A stretch of DNA of 45,391 nucleotides from Acidimicrobiaceae bacterium. Lineage in GTDB: Bacteria > Actinomycetota > Acidimicrobiia > Acidimicrobiales > Aldehydirespiratoraceae. Made by a program: the position numbers and the translations under genes. The stretch is from positions 1-45,391 of the forward strand of contig JABIQM010000253.1 in assembly GCA_018699415.1 (NCBI GenBank), in the 5' to 3' direction. The notes beneath the pieces were generated by a model. It had not been told where the DNA came from and did not search any database. It saw only the letters and a list, made by a program, of their open reading frames with translations. Below, one piece after another: positions 1 through 10,434 of the stretch (the stretch's first letter is position 1; the number at the start of each line of letters is the position of its first letter).

Positions 1-2392
<2,392 letters not shown>

Positions 2393-2534
2393 ACTTACAA
2401 GGGAGCCTACCGACACACTCCGGCGAGCATCGGTCACGCACCAAGCCCGTCGACGGGTTGCTTCAGTATCTCCGGTTACGTGGCGAACTGGTGGTTGTGG
2501 TCGCCATCTGTGGACTCCATGATCAGACGCCACC

Positions 2535-2597
2535 AAAAAAGCGCGCGATCGTCATGAACCACGAGGCAGTCGTCGAGAGCAGGAAGCACAGCCTCGT
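2535..2597 (-). terminator. possible terminator downstream of hpf
   Basis: Arms at 2591-2597 and 2561-2567 are perfectly complementary over 7 bp (GCCTCGT/ACGAGGC) with a 23-nt loop. On the minus strand a GCGCGC stretch and six T residues (2535-2540) follow about 20 nt later. The T-run is too far from the stem for a textbook intrinsic terminator, so the call is tentative. It lies in the 210-bp gap between hpf and secA, in which I see no gene. Confidence 0.3.
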
Positions 2598-2602
2598 ATC
2601 GG

Positions 2603-3208
2603 TTAGCCCGCTTCGTCAATCAAGCCGACGTCGCCATCCTCGCGGAGATACACGACCGCGCTGCGGCTTGTCTCCCTGTTGATGAAAAAGAAAAACCCGT
2701 GACCAAGCAGTTCCATCTTGAGAACGGCTTCATCGGGTGTGAGCGGGCCCAGATGAAAGCGCTTTGTTTTCACGATGCTCGGCATCACCTCGTCGTCGGT
2801 CTCGGCGGCGTCCCCGGTCGATGTAGGAACCGGCACTGAGCCACCCACCGAGTTCCACCCCGCGAGTTCGTCATCGGTCGCACGGATCGTGGTGCCGTCA
2901 CCTTGGTGGCGCCGCTGAATTCTGGTGCGGAGCTTACGGATCTGGCGCTCAAGCTTCGCCTCAGCCATATCGATCGCGGTAAACGGATCGGGAGCATGCA
3001 CCTTGCAACGCAGATGATGACCGTGCCCCTCGATGACGACCTCACAAAACTCTTTGTCGGATATCCGGGGATTTCGGGCCTCATCAAAATGGACCTCGGC
3101 ATAGTCGAGCCCATCAAGATAATGGTCAAGCCCGCCAATCTTCTCCTGAATCACCTCCTCCAACCGCGGCGTAACTTTCACATGCCGTGCGCTGATGGAG
3201 ACGTCCAT
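2603..3208 (-). CDS. hpf: long-form ribosome hibernation promoting factor
   Basis: This 201-residue protein is the long type of HPF, which binds the 30S decoding region through its N-terminal domain and dimerises ribosomes into inactive 100S particles through its C-terminal domain. The N-terminal S30AE/YfiA-like domain (about residues 1-100) begins MDVSISARHVKVTPRLEEVI and contains the basic segment KLERQIRKLRTRIQRRH. A variable linker covers about 105-140. The conserved C-terminal domain (about 145-195) has the typical VKTKRF, MTPDEA-like (LTPDEAVLKMELLGH) and FFFFINRET segments. A strong GGAGG Shine-Dalgarno sequence lies 6 nt before the ATG, partly inside the end of comF. It is the second gene of a comF-hpf pair. 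HPF is usually induced in stationary phase or stress, but nothing in the sequence shows how here. Confidence 0.95.
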   Translation of the reverse strand: MDVSISARHVKVTPRLEEVIQEKIGGLDHYLDGLDYAEVHFDEARNPRISDKEFCEVVIEGHGHHLRCKVHAPDPFTAIDMAEAKLERQIRKLRTRIQRRHQGDGTTIRATDDELAGWNSVGGSVPVPTSTGDAAETDDEVMPSIVKTKRFHLGPLTPDEAVLKMELLGHGFFFFINRETSRSAVVYLREDGDVGLIDEAG

Positions 3209-3211
3209 TCA

Positions 3212-3784
3212 TTACCTCCGGTAGTGGTGTGAAGGCGACGGTACACCCTTTCCGTCGAGCGGATGGTAGCGGCCGGGCGAGACGGGGCCCTGATCCCGAA
3301 TCACAGCTTGGGTGGCCACAAGACCGAAGACATCACCAGCCCCACGATCTCGCAGCAACGCCGCCATTGCCCGAAGCGTGGCACCCGTCGTCGCCACATC
3401 ATCAACGACCAGCACTGACGGCAACCGGCGAAGCCTCCGACCTACGGGCGTAAGCAATGGTCCGGCGATCCTCCCAGCTCGATCCCGAGCAGTCTGCGGA
3501 GTGTCGCTTCCGCGCCGCACAAGCCGACGCACCCTGAGCCCAGTGCGGCCCGCTACTGCACGGGCCAGCAGTTCAGCCTGGTCGAACCCGCGACTGCGCC
3601 GGCGTTCAGCGGAAGCCGGTGCCCACGTGATCAAGTCGACGGGCGGCACCAGACGTGCCATAGCGTCGGCCAGCGGTGTCACTGCAGCGGTCGCCCGGCC
3701 GTACTTCAGCTCTCGGACGAGTTCCGCTGCGCGCCCTTGGTGGGCCCAGCACGCTCCTATTTCAATCGTTGGCGACAGAGGCAT
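3212..3784 (-). CDS. ComF-family phosphoribosyltransferase-like protein, short form
   Basis: This 190-residue protein has the ComF signature RGFDQAELLA (residues 65-74) and a type I phosphoribosyltransferase PRPP loop, VLVVDDVATTGATL (124-137). ComF relatives are linked to DNA uptake in competent bacteria, but in actinobacteria their role is unknown. The N-terminal Cys4 zinc finger usual in ComF is absent: an in-frame TAG lies four codons upstream of the ATG, so the short form is genuine unless there is a sequencing error. TAGGGT (3791-3796) sits exactly 6 nt before the ATG with no Shine-Dalgarno sequence, which suggests leaderless transcription. The stop codon lies just before the hpf start. 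I would not infer natural competence from this gene alone. Confidence 0.85.
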   Translation of the reverse strand: MPLSPTIEIGACWAHQGRAAELVRELKYGRATAAVTPLADAMARLVPPVDLITWAPASAERRRSRGFDQAELLARAVAGRTGLRVRRLVRRGSDTPQTARDRAGRIAGPLLTPVGRRLRRLPSVLVVDDVATTGATLRAMAALLRDRGAGDVFGLVATQAVIRDQGPVSPGRYHPLDGKGVPSPSHHYRR

Positions 3785-3790
3785 GGCCGC

Positions 3791-3796
3791 ACCCTA
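3791..3796 (-). promoter_or_regulatory. -10-like element of comF, leaderless start
   Basis: TAGGGT fits the TANNNT -10 pattern and ends 6 nt before the comF ATG at 3784. That places the likely transcription start at or beside the A of the start codon. No recognisable -35 box and no Shine-Dalgarno sequence are seen. The same spacing recurs at other genes in this window. Confidence 0.45.
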
Positions 3797-3872
3797 CGAG
3801 CCATGTGTGACAGCCATCGGCACACGAAGGAGCCGCTTCGTCGATCAGTGCACTGTGGCGAATCCCAGAGCC

Positions 3873-4688
3873 TCAGCAGCCCCTGAATTTTGGGGCTCTG
3901 CGCTCTACGAAGCTTGCAATCCCCTCGGTGAAGTCCTCGGTCGCGGCAAGCTCAGCTTGCGTGGCGCTGAATGCATCGATCGCCGCTCGTTCGCCCTCGA
4001 CCACATATCTGCGAGACGCCGCCTTGGTGGCCTGGACCGCCAGCGGCGCACCCTCACAGATCACTCGGGCTAGCTCGAGGGCTCGCCCGAAGACCGCGTC
4101 GACGGCGACGACCTCCTGCACGAAGCCGCAACGGAGCGCCTCGTGAGCGCCGAACTCGTCGCTGGTGAGCAGGTGATACATGGCGTTGCCCCAACCGCCG
4201 CGTTGCACCATGCGAATGGTGGCGCCGCCGGTTGCATGAATGCCACGTAGCGGCTCGTGCTGACGGAAGCGGCAATCGTCGGCCGCGACGACAATGTCGC
4301 CAGCCAACATCATCTCGATGCCAAGGGTGTAGGTAATCCCTTTCACCGCCGAGATGATCGGCTTGCTACAGCTGCGACCGAGAGCCGTCGGATCAATCCG
4401 GCCACCTCGACGCTCACCATCTTCGCCCCCGCCCTTCATTCGCTCAGACCAACGGGGAAGGTCCAGCCCAGCGGTGAAATGATCGCCGTTGGCATGGATC
4501 ACGCCTGCCCAGAGGTTTGGATCCTCGTGGAGTCGGGTGAAGGCATCAACCATGTCGTCCATCATCTGAGGCGTGAATCCGTTGTATTTCGCTGGCCGAT
4601 TTATGGCCATCGTGAGGATGTGCCCATCGACCACCTCCGTGTCAACGGTGCCGAGGAATACGCCGTCTTCGTAACGATCGTCGTTCAC
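3873..4688 (-). CDS. enoyl-CoA hydratase/isomerase family protein (crotonase fold)
   Basis: This 271-residue crotonase-fold protein probably acts on an acyl-CoA thioester. The oxyanion-hole region is HFTAGLDLPRW. Both acidic positions of classical enoyl-CoA hydratases seem present: Glu in TLGIEMMLAGDI (the GGGCE position) and Glu in FRQHEP (the second catalytic Glu position). Hydratase chemistry is therefore plausible, though the substrate is unknown. It starts with GTG at 4688, preceded by AGGA at a suitable distance and only 3 nt after the stop of the upstream crotonase gene, so the two are translationally coupled. It is the last gene of a three-gene operon behind an F420-type oxidoreductase and a second crotonase. 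Confidence 0.9.
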   Translation of the reverse strand: MNDDRYEDGVFLGTVDTEVVDGHILTMAINRPAKYNGFTPQMMDDMVDAFTRLHEDPNLWAGVIHANGDHFTAGLDLPRWSERMKGGGEDGERRGGRIDPTALGRSCSKPIISAVKGITYTLGIEMMLAGDIVVAADDCRFRQHEPLRGIHATGGATIRMVQRGGWGNAMYHLLTSDEFGAHEALRCGFVQEVVAVDAVFGRALELARVICEGAPLAVQATKAASRRYVVEGERAAIDAFSATQAELAATEDFTEGIASFVERRAPKFRGC

Positions 4689-4691
4689 TGA

Positions 4692-5516
4692 TCAGTCCTG
4701 AACGTCGGCGAAGTCTGGGGTGCGCTTCTCGAAGAAGGCCTTCACGGCTTCGACCTGGTTCGGAGACCCCACCAGCGCGCCGATCTCTTCGCGTTCATTG
4801 CGGAACCCCGTGGCGTAGTCCTGCCCGGCGAATCCCTCAACCAGACGTTTGCCAGCCCGGACCGCATGGGGGCTCTTCCCTGCGATCGTGTGGGCGAGTT
4901 CCATCGCCTCGGCATGAGGGTCAGCGCACAGCTTGGTAGCGAGACCAATGCGGACAGCCTCCTCGCCGTTGACCTCGCGGCCAGTCCAGATCAACTCCTT
5001 GGCTACGTCGGCACCAACAAGCCCCGGCAGAATTTGGGTGCACGTCATGTCAGGGCTCAGGCCCCAGCGAATTTCAAGCACCGACATGCGGACATCAGGA
5101 TGGACGTAACGAATGTCGCAGCCAATCGCTAATTGAACACCAGCCCCGAACGCGACGCCATGGACCGCGCCGATCACCGGCACGGGCAGCTCATGCCATC
5201 CCCACACGGCCTGCTGGGCACGGTGTGTAATCCGGCCTTCCTCCAGCGCACCGATGCCACCATCGTTGCCCGACTCCTTCGGCTTCGACTCGCTGGCCAT
5301 AGCCTGGAAATTGCCGAAGTCAAGACCAGCACACCAGCTCGGCCCATTGCCGGAGAGCACAACAGCACGCAGACCGGGTTCGGCAGCGAGAGAGTCGGCG
5401 GCCTCCACCAGGGCGGCGAACATGCGCCCATCCATGGCGTTCATTTTGTCGCCGCGGTTGAGGCGAACATCAGCGACGCCACCGTCCATGTCGATAGTGA
5501 TGCGTTCGATATCCAT
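4692..5516 (-). CDS. enoyl-CoA hydratase/isomerase family protein, dienoyl-CoA isomerase-like active site
   Basis: This 274-residue crotonase-fold paralogue has the oxyanion region SWCAGLDFGNF. The conserved glycine-rich turn reads FGAGVQLAIGCDI, with Gln where classical hydratases have Glu. The next motif, VLEIRWGLSPDM, keeps a Glu and an Asp spaced as in delta3,5-delta2,4-dienoyl-CoA isomerases. An isomerase or a hydratase with altered chemistry is therefore more likely than a plain hydratase; this is my alignment by eye. The ATG overlaps the stop of the upstream luciferase-like gene by one base (TGATG), which indicates coupled translation. Enoyl-CoA isomerases of beta-oxidation side pathways are the main alternative. 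Confidence 0.9.
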   Translation of the reverse strand: MDIERITIDMDGGVADVRLNRGDKMNAMDGRMFAALVEAADSLAAEPGLRAVVLSGNGPSWCAGLDFGNFQAMASESKPKESGNDGGIGALEEGRITHRAQQAVWGWHELPVPVIGAVHGVAFGAGVQLAIGCDIRYVHPDVRMSVLEIRWGLSPDMTCTQILPGLVGADVAKELIWTGREVNGEEAVRIGLATKLCADPHAEAMELAHTIAGKSPHAVRAGKRLVEGFAGQDYATGFRNEREEIGALVGSPNQVEAVKAFFEKRTPDFADVQD

Positions 5517-6394
5517 CAGCTGTTCCCTGGCGCGAATGCGACGAGAGCATCATCATCAGGCTGCCCCTGCCCATCTTCAGGATGCAGCGGGTGAATACAG
5601 ACATGAGACGCGCCAGCATCCGCATGTTCTTGCAACCGAGCTTCGATCTGATCGGCGGTACCCCATGCCACAATGGCATCGATGAGTCGATCGCTTTGGG
5701 TCGAGATGTCGTCGTCGCTGAAGCCCATCCGCTTCCAGGCGTTCACATATCCCGGAGCTCGGCTGTAGAACCTCAGAACCTTGCCACCCGTGGCGCGCGC
5801 AACGGCTGGATCCTCAGTGAAGATCACCTTCTGCTCGACGAACAGACCGGCATCGGGACCCATGACCTCGCGCGCCATCGCCGTGTGCTCGGGCGTGGTG
5901 TTGTAGGGATGTGCGCCGGCGGTCTTCTCCGCGGCCAACTCCAGCATCCTCGGGCCAAGCGCAGCCAAAACGACGGGAACCGACTCAGCAGGCGCCACCG
6001 CGGTGTACATGGATGCTTCCATCGCTTCGAGATAGGTCCGCAGGAACGCAAGTGGCTTGCCATAGTCAATGCCACGGACCTTGCTCACGATTGCTGGGCT
6101 CGACACGCCCATGCCCAGGATCATCCGACCACCCGTGGCCTCCGCCACGGTGTTCGCCCCCATGAGCATCACACCCGGGTGGCGGTGATAGATGTTTGCG
6201 ATGCCGGAGGCCAGCCCCAGCGTCGTGGTTGCCGCACCCACAGCAGCAAGTTGAGCGAATGGGTCTCGCCCAAAGGTCTCCCCTACCCACAGCTTCGAAT
6301 AACCCAATGCTTCGATCCTCTGCCCGAAGGCGACCAATTGTTCACCGGTCAAGCCTTCGGGAGAGAACCAAACTCCTCGATCACATGTCGTCAT
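5516..6394 (-). CDS. LLM-class (luciferase-like) F420-dependent oxidoreductase
   Basis: This 292-residue protein has the TIM-barrel pattern of the luciferase-like monooxygenase superfamily. It begins near RGVWFSPEGLT, continues with YSKLWVGETFGRDPFAQLAAVGAAT and LGLASGIANIYHRHPGVMLMGA, and has the GRMILGMGVSS flavin or deazaflavin site. Actinobacterial members of this subgroup normally use F420 rather than FMN, and cofD and cofE occur elsewhere in the window. It heads the operon with two crotonase genes, which suggests oxidation or reduction of a CoA-linked or related substrate, but the substrate cannot be read from sequence. TAACGT lies 8 nt before the ATG and no Shine-Dalgarno sequence is seen, so the mRNA may be leaderless. 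Confidence 0.87.
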   Translation of the reverse strand: MTTCDRGVWFSPEGLTGEQLVAFGQRIEALGYSKLWVGETFGRDPFAQLAAVGAATTTLGLASGIANIYHRHPGVMLMGANTVAEATGGRMILGMGVSSPAIVSKVRGIDYGKPLAFLRTYLEAMEASMYTAVAPAESVPVVLAALGPRMLELAAEKTAGAHPYNTTPEHTAMAREVMGPDAGLFVEQKVIFTEDPAVARATGGKVLRFYSRAPGYVNAWKRMGFSDDDISTQSDRLIDAIVAWGTADQIEARLQEHADAGASHVCIHPLHPEDGQGQPDDDALVAFAPGNS

Positions 6395-6402
6395 AGCTGC
6401 CG

Positions 6403-6408
6403 ACGTTA
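6403..6408 (-). promoter_or_regulatory. -10-like element of the LLM oxidoreductase operon
   Basis: TAACGT ends 8 nt before the ATG at 6394, which would give a leaderless or nearly leaderless transcript. The -35 region would fall in or beside one arm of the inverted repeat at 6416-6472. Confidence 0.4.
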
Positions 6409-6415
6409 GCTTTCA

Positions 6416-6472
6416 CCCCGTTCTGTGAGCGCATTAGGCCCATTTCTGGACTCTCAGCCACACAGAACAGGG
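6416..6472 (-). terminator. 12-bp stem hairpin after ahcY
   Basis: The arms 6461-6472 (CACAGAACAGGG on plus) and 6416-6427 (CCCCGTTCTGTG) pair over 12 bp with one G-T wobble around a 33-nt loop. It begins 10 nt after the ahcY stop codon. There is no T-run, so if it terminates transcription it does so by the U-tract-less mode proposed for actinobacteria. It also overlaps the region where the promoter of the next gene should lie, so an operator role is an alternative. Confidence 0.45.
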
Positions 6473-6482
6473 CGGGCTTGGG

Positions 6483-7928
6483 TCAGTAGCGGTAGTGGGC
6501 TGGCTTGTACGGGCCGTTGACGTCGACGCCCAGATAGTCGGCCTGTTCGTCGGTCATTTGGGTGAGTTTGACGCCAAGAGCAGCGAGGTGAAGTCGAGCG
6601 ACTTCCTCATCGAGTTCCTTCGAAAGGACGTGCACGCCCATCTCAATATTTTCGGCGTTGGAGTGCAGTTCAATCTGGGCGAGGACCTGATTGGTAAACG
6701 AACAGCTCATCACAAAACTCGGGTGACCGGTGGCGTTGCCAAGGTTGAGCAGTCGGCCTTCGCTGAGCACGATAATCGAGTGACCATCAGGGAAGACGAA
6801 CTCGTCCACCTGTGGCTTTATGGTGACGCGCTGGACGTCACTCATCTTGAACAAGCCGGCCATGTCGATCTCATTGTCGAAGTGGCCGATGTTGCCAACG
6901 ATGGCCTGATGCTTCATCTTCGCCATGTGTCCGGCGAGGATGATGTCCTTGTTGCCGGTGGTAGTGATAAAGATGTCGGCGATCTCGAGCACGGCCTCAA
7001 GGGTGTTGACTTCGTAACCGCTCATGGCTGCCTGGAGGGCACAGATCGGGTCGACCTCGGTGACGATGACGCGAGCACCCTGGCCGCGCAATGACTCAGC
7101 GCAACCCTTGCCTACGTCGCCGTACCCACAGACAACGGCGACCTTGCCGCCGATCATGACGTCGGTGGCGCGATTGATGCCGTCGATGAGGCTGTGGCGG
7201 CAGCCGTACAGGTTGTCAAACTTCGACTTAGTGACTGCGTCGTTCACATTGATAGCGGGAAACAGCAGCTCGCCAGTTTCCATCATCTGGTAGAGGCGAT
7301 GCACGCCTGTGGTGGTCTCCTCAGAGACACCACGGATAGCCGGGGCAATACGAGAGAAGAACTCGGCGTCACGCGAAGCAATGTCACGAACCCGGTCGAG
7401 GAATACGCCCCGTTCTTCGGGCGCATCTTCTTCAGTGTCGGGAATGGCACCAGCCTTTTCGTACTCCAGGCCCTCGTGCACAAGCATGGTGGCGTCACCA
7501 CCATCGTCGAGAATGAGATTGGGGCCGCCACCGTCGGGCCAGCGGAACAGCTGCTCAGTCGCCCACCAATACTCCTCCAGCGTCTCGCCCTTCCAGGCGT
7601 AAACTGGGGTACCTGTCGGGTTCTCCATAGTGCCTTCGGGGCCAACCGCGACGGCAGCGGCAGCATGGTCCTGGGTGGAGAAGATATTGCAGCTCACCCA
7701 TCGGACGTCAGCGCCAAGAGCGACGAGCGTCTCGATGAGCACGGCAGTTTGCACAGTCATGTGCAGTGAGCCAGCAATGCGAGCACCCGCGAGAGGTTGC
7801 TCGTCGGTGTACTTGCCGCGAAGAGCCATCAGGCCTGGCATCTCGTGCTCCGCCAGTCGGATTTCGTTTCGGCCAAAACTCGCCAGCTCAATGTCGGCGA
7901 CTTTGAAGTCGCCCGTGATGGTGCCCAT
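6483..7928 (-). CDS. ahcY: S-adenosylhomocysteine hydrolase
   Basis: AhcY hydrolyses S-adenosylhomocysteine to adenosine and homocysteine using tightly bound NAD, clearing the product inhibitor of methyltransferases. The 481-residue product has [20 protein letters not shown] near residues 54-73, the substrate and hinge region [20 protein letters not shown] (227-246) and the NAD-binding motif GYGDVGKG (268-275). It ends in KPAHYRY, the typical C-terminus that completes the neighbouring active site. The insertion around residues 130-170 fits the longer class of the enzyme. I chose the ATG at 7928 because GGGAGG precedes it and homologues start near this residue; the frame stays open upstream to 8033. 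A 101-nt leader with possible structure separates it from manA. Confidence 0.97.
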   Translation of the reverse strand: MGTITGDFKVADIELASFGRNEIRLAEHEMPGLMALRGKYTDEQPLAGARIAGSLHMTVQTAVLIETLVALGADVRWVSCNIFSTQDHAAAAVAVGPEGTMENPTGTPVYAWKGETLEEYWWATEQLFRWPDGGGPNLILDDGGDATMLVHEGLEYEKAGAIPDTEEDAPEERGVFLDRVRDIASRDAEFFSRIAPAIRGVSEETTTGVHRLYQMMETGELLFPAINVNDAVTKSKFDNLYGCRHSLIDGINRATDVMIGGKVAVVCGYGDVGKGCAESLRGQGARVIVTEVDPICALQAAMSGYEVNTLEAVLEIADIFITTTGNKDIILAGHMAKMKHQAIVGNIGHFDNEIDMAGLFKMSDVQRVTIKPQVDEFVFPDGHSIIVLSEGRLLNLGNATGHPSFVMSCSFTNQVLAQIELHSNAENIEMGVHVLSKELDEEVARLHLAALGVKLTQMTDEQADYLGVDVNGPYKPAHYRY

Positions 7929-8029
7929 GGTGAGGCCTCCCTGGTTCTCGGTACGTAGTGGAAGTCCGGGGCTGGGGTCAACTGACACCATCTCTGCGCA
8001 GCCCGCAGACCCGAGTGTACGGCGGCGAC
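7929..8029 (-). promoter_or_regulatory. candidate structured leader of ahcY (possible pseudoknot)
   Basis: This intercistronic stretch is long for an otherwise tightly packed operon. Read as RNA, 8009-7993 forms a perfect 6-bp hairpin (UCUGCG/CGCAGA) with loop GGCUG. The loop is complementary to CAGCC at 7974-7970. Between them is a small hairpin (GG, bulged U, GUC, loop AGUU, GAC, CC). Outer segments CUCGG (about 8015-8011) and CCGAG (7951-7947) can close the whole. The last 15 nt carry the ahcY Shine-Dalgarno sequence. Pseudoknotted leaders before ahcY are known riboswitch sites, but I do not recognise the SAH or SAM consensus here. The base pairing is seen; the function is inference. Confidence 0.35.
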
Positions 8030-9196
8030 TCACGTGTTGAGCGCACCTACGGCTGCACGAAATATCGCGCCCTGACCCGAGAGCTCAATGGTCGACTCTT
8101 CAGCCGATATCCAAGCGGCAGCACCGCGGTCGATCACCTGGGTGCCGATATCGATCACGCCATCCGTGCAGAGAAGAATGGCGGGCCCCCCAGCGATGGA
8201 CCGAGCACCGTCGACCTCTATTCGCTGCAGAGAAAAATCTGGCACTGGGGTGTCGTAGGTAGTGACGCCATCAATCCTCGCCGGGCACTGAACGTCCGGG
8301 CAGATCGGCGCCACATCGACGACCGCGAGAAGCGTTTCGACATCAATGTGCTTGGGAGTAAGTCCGCCCCGGAGCACATTGTCGGAGTTAGCCATGATCT
8401 CAACAGCCGTGCCCTGCAAATACGCATGAAGGTTTCCCGCCCCCAAGAACAGGCCCTCGCCCGGAGCGAGGGTGATGAAGTTCAGCAACAACGCTGCAAC
8501 TACGCCAGCATCGCCTGGGTAACGCGCACCGAGCGCAACGGCCATTGCCCGTTCACGGCGACCAATCTCAGGTCCATCCACCCGACACGCATCGACCACC
8601 GAGTTCACCAGCGCAGCGGCATCTCGGGCACTCAACGTCAACAGATACGCCAGCAACACATCGAGTCCGGCCGTAAGCGGCTCAATCCGCAGATGCTCGC
8701 GGACCGGGTCAAGGGCCGGCGTGTCAATCGTATTGAGGATGGCGAGTGTCGCCATCGGGTCGCGAAAGCCACAAAGAGCATCGAATTCAGTCAGCGCACA
8801 GATCAGTTCGGGTTTGTGGTTCCGGTCGCGAAAGGATCGGTGCGGCGCGTCAACCGGGATTCCCGCAGCATCTTCGCGGTCGAACCCGGCTTCGGCCTCA
8901 GAGATCGATGGGTGTGCCTGTAGCGATAGCGGGCTACCGGCCGCCAAGACCTTCACCATGAACGGCAGACGACCAAAGCGGTCGGCTACCTCACTGCCGA
9001 GCTCAGCGACAGGGTCAGCGGCGATCACGTCATCGAGCAGAAGTCCCGCGCCACCCACCGATGATGGCGCCGACGGATGGGCTCCCAGCCAGAGCTCTGC
9101 CCACGGCTCACCCGTTGCGGGAACGCCGAGAAGTTCGGGAATCGAGTCGACGGATCCCCAGTCGTAGTGCCGAATTACACCTTCAAGCAACTGCAT
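8030..9196 (-). CDS. manA: mannose-6-phosphate isomerase, class I
   Basis: ManA interconverts fructose-6-phosphate and mannose-6-phosphate with a bound metal ion, feeding GDP-mannose synthesis. The 388-residue product starts [15 protein letters not shown], which aligns with the usual ManA N-terminus. It has the metal-site segments SLQAHPS and [10 protein letters not shown], and the later [20 protein letters not shown] and [14 protein letters not shown] segments with further conserved active-site residues. I prefer the ATG at 9196, which has AGGA upstream. A GTG at 9235, directly abutting the stop of the SIS gene, would add 13 residues and is the alternative. manB and the nucleotidyltransferase at 29053 continue the same pathway. 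Confidence 0.93.
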   Translation of the reverse strand: MQLLEGVIRHYDWGSVDSIPELLGVPATGEPWAELWLGAHPSAPSSVGGAGLLLDDVIAADPVAELGSEVADRFGRLPFMVKVLAAGSPLSLQAHPSISEAEAGFDREDAAGIPVDAPHRSFRDRNHKPELICALTEFDALCGFRDPMATLAILNTIDTPALDPVREHLRIEPLTAGLDVLLAYLLTLSARDAAALVNSVVDACRVDGPEIGRRERAMAVALGARYPGDAGVVAALLLNFITLAPGEGLFLGAGNLHAYLQGTAVEIMANSDNVLRGGLTPKHIDVETLLAVVDVAPICPDVQCPARIDGVTTYDTPVPDFSLQRIEVDGARSIAGGPAILLCTDGVIDIGTQVIDRGAAAWISAEESTIELSGQGAIFRAAVGALNT

Positions 9197-9235
9197 GGGG
9201 TCCTGTCGGTCGCCGATCCGCTCAGATGACGTCAC

Positions 9236-10183
9236 TCACTGGACGGAGCGACGTCGCAGCAGTGCTGCGGCGACGGCATCGGCCAGGAGGACAAGGTCGA
9301 GGAGTTGAGCGAGAGGCCCGTCGCCTGCTGCCGAGAACGAATGAATATTGTCGAAGTGATCGGAAAGAAGTGCAACTCCGGCATCGAGTCCGCCAGGCTC
9401 GAAGTCGTGACGCAGCAGTATCAGCACTGCGCCGTTACTCGTCGACGCAGCGAGGCGCACACCCGACGCTACGTCGGCAGGTCCGGTCGGCAGCCGGCGC
9501 CGAACCGCAGCAACCTCACCCACCCGGTCTAGCTCTTGCACCCATCGACGTGCAGCGTGCTTGCCAACCGCCCCGGCTCCAGTGACGATGGCAAGCCGAC
9601 CGTCGAGCACAGCCGCCAAGTTGTCGATGTCTCCGGTCTCGCCCAGTTGGGCAACGCGGTCACTGAGTTGGGATGCGGTGTTGGAAACTGCGCCGCTCAT
9701 TCCCTTCGCAAAACGAAGGCGTTCGAGAAGCACGAGCACAGGCACGATCGACACACCGAGACCAGCGGCAGGCCCTGCGTCAGGATCAATCAGCACAACC
9801 GGAATTTTCCAGTTCACACACGCCTCGGCGAACGTACCCGGCGCCGCCACAGCGAGAAGTTGGGCACCCGCAGAACGGGCTTCCTCGACCGCTTCAATCG
9901 GGGCGGTGTTATCGACGCCATCGGAGAGCGCAATGGCAAGCGTGCTCGCCGAAACCCATGACGGGCAGCGTCCACCGGTTGCGATGACCGGAACACTCCC
10001 ACGCAACTCACAAATCGCAGCGATGACATCACCGGCAACGCGGCCGGCACCAATGCCGAGAATGACCACTTCGGTGACGCCTTCGACCTCGGGTAGGCCG
10101 TCGGTGTCAGCTGCGGCAATCGCCACATCACGGACCTGGTTCGCCAGATGGCGGACCGAGTCGAGCAGATCATCTGGAGTCAT
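9236..10183 (-). CDS. SIS-domain protein, phosphoglucose/phosphomannose isomerase-like
   Basis: This 315-residue protein resembles the SIS-fold bifunctional phosphoglucose/phosphomannose isomerase family. The first SIS lobe has EVVILGIGAGRVAGDVIAA and VPVIATGG; the second has RLAIVTGAGAVGKHAARRWVQEL. The C-terminal half keeps LRHDFEPGG and a helical end. Actinobacterial members (TobH-like) sit between manA and manB, as here, but many have lost recognisable catalytic residues, so activity is uncertain. The ATG at 10183 is one base after the stop of the Trm112-like gene (TGACATG), which decides the start; an upstream in-frame start at 10243 would overlap that gene. Confidence 0.82.
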   Translation of the reverse strand: MTPDDLLDSVRHLANQVRDVAIAAADTDGLPEVEGVTEVVILGIGAGRVAGDVIAAICELRGSVPVIATGGRCPSWVSASTLAIALSDGVDNTAPIEAVEEARSAGAQLLAVAAPGTFAEACVNWKIPVVLIDPDAGPAAGLGVSIVPVLVLLERLRFAKGMSGAVSNTASQLSDRVAQLGETGDIDNLAAVLDGRLAIVTGAGAVGKHAARRWVQELDRVGEVAAVRRRLPTGPADVASGVRLAASTSNGAVLILLRHDFEPGGLDAGVALLSDHFDNIHSFSAAGDGPLAQLLDLVLLADAVAAALLRRRSVQ

Positions 10184-10184
10184 G

Positions 10185-10421
10185 TCAACCACCGAAAGTC
10201 GGCGTGATCCCCTCAACTTCAGCCTTTGCCAGGAGACGCTCATGTTCGGAGTCGTCGACGTCGACAGCCTCGTCAGGCAGCATTACGGGAATCCCCTCAT
10301 GAATTCGATAGTGCTTCTTCAGACGAGCATTGTAGAGGATCTCGTCATCGGCGAAATAAAGCAGTGCTCCTTTGTCAATCGGACAAGCGAGGATCTCGAG
10401 AAGACGGGTGTCGAGGGTCAT
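10185..10421 (-). CDS. Trm112 family small protein (UPF0434-like)
   Basis: This 78-residue protein has the compact Trm112/YcaR pattern: LLEILACPIDKGALLYFADD at the N-terminus, then IHEGIPVMLPDEAV. Only one Cys of the usual zinc-ribbon set is visible, so metal binding is doubtful. In eukaryotes Trm112 activates methyltransferases; the bacterial role is not settled. It is conserved beside manB and the SIS gene in actinobacteria. The ATG is preceded at 7 nt by TAGAAT, whose first three bases are the manB stop codon, suggesting an internal leaderless promoter for this gene, the SIS gene and manA. Confidence 0.88.
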   Translation of the reverse strand: MTLDTRLLEILACPIDKGALLYFADDEILYNARLKKHYRIHEGIPVMLPDEAVDVDDSEHERLLAKAEVEGITPTFGG

Positions 10422-10428
10422 AGCGCCG

Positions 10429-10434
10429 ATTCTA
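10429..10434 (-). promoter_or_regulatory. -10-like element inside the manB stop, driving the Trm112-like gene
   Basis: TAGAAT at 10434-10429 closely matches the -10 consensus and ends 7 nt before the ATG at 10421. Its TAG is the manB stop codon. No Shine-Dalgarno sequence lies between, so transcript start and start codon probably coincide. No clear -35 box is seen. Confidence 0.5.

Noticed and set aside
3212-3784. Evidence for natural competence from comF
   Set aside because: The gene is a short form lacking the zinc finger, and no other competence gene is present; ComF-like genes are found in many non-competent actinobacteria.
7929-8029. A known SAM or SAH riboswitch upstream of ahcY
   Set aside because: The conserved cores I know (for example the GCAACC and GGAGGGA parts of SAM-I, or the GAGGAGCGCUGC part of the SAH class) are absent. 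I kept only the base-pairing observation.
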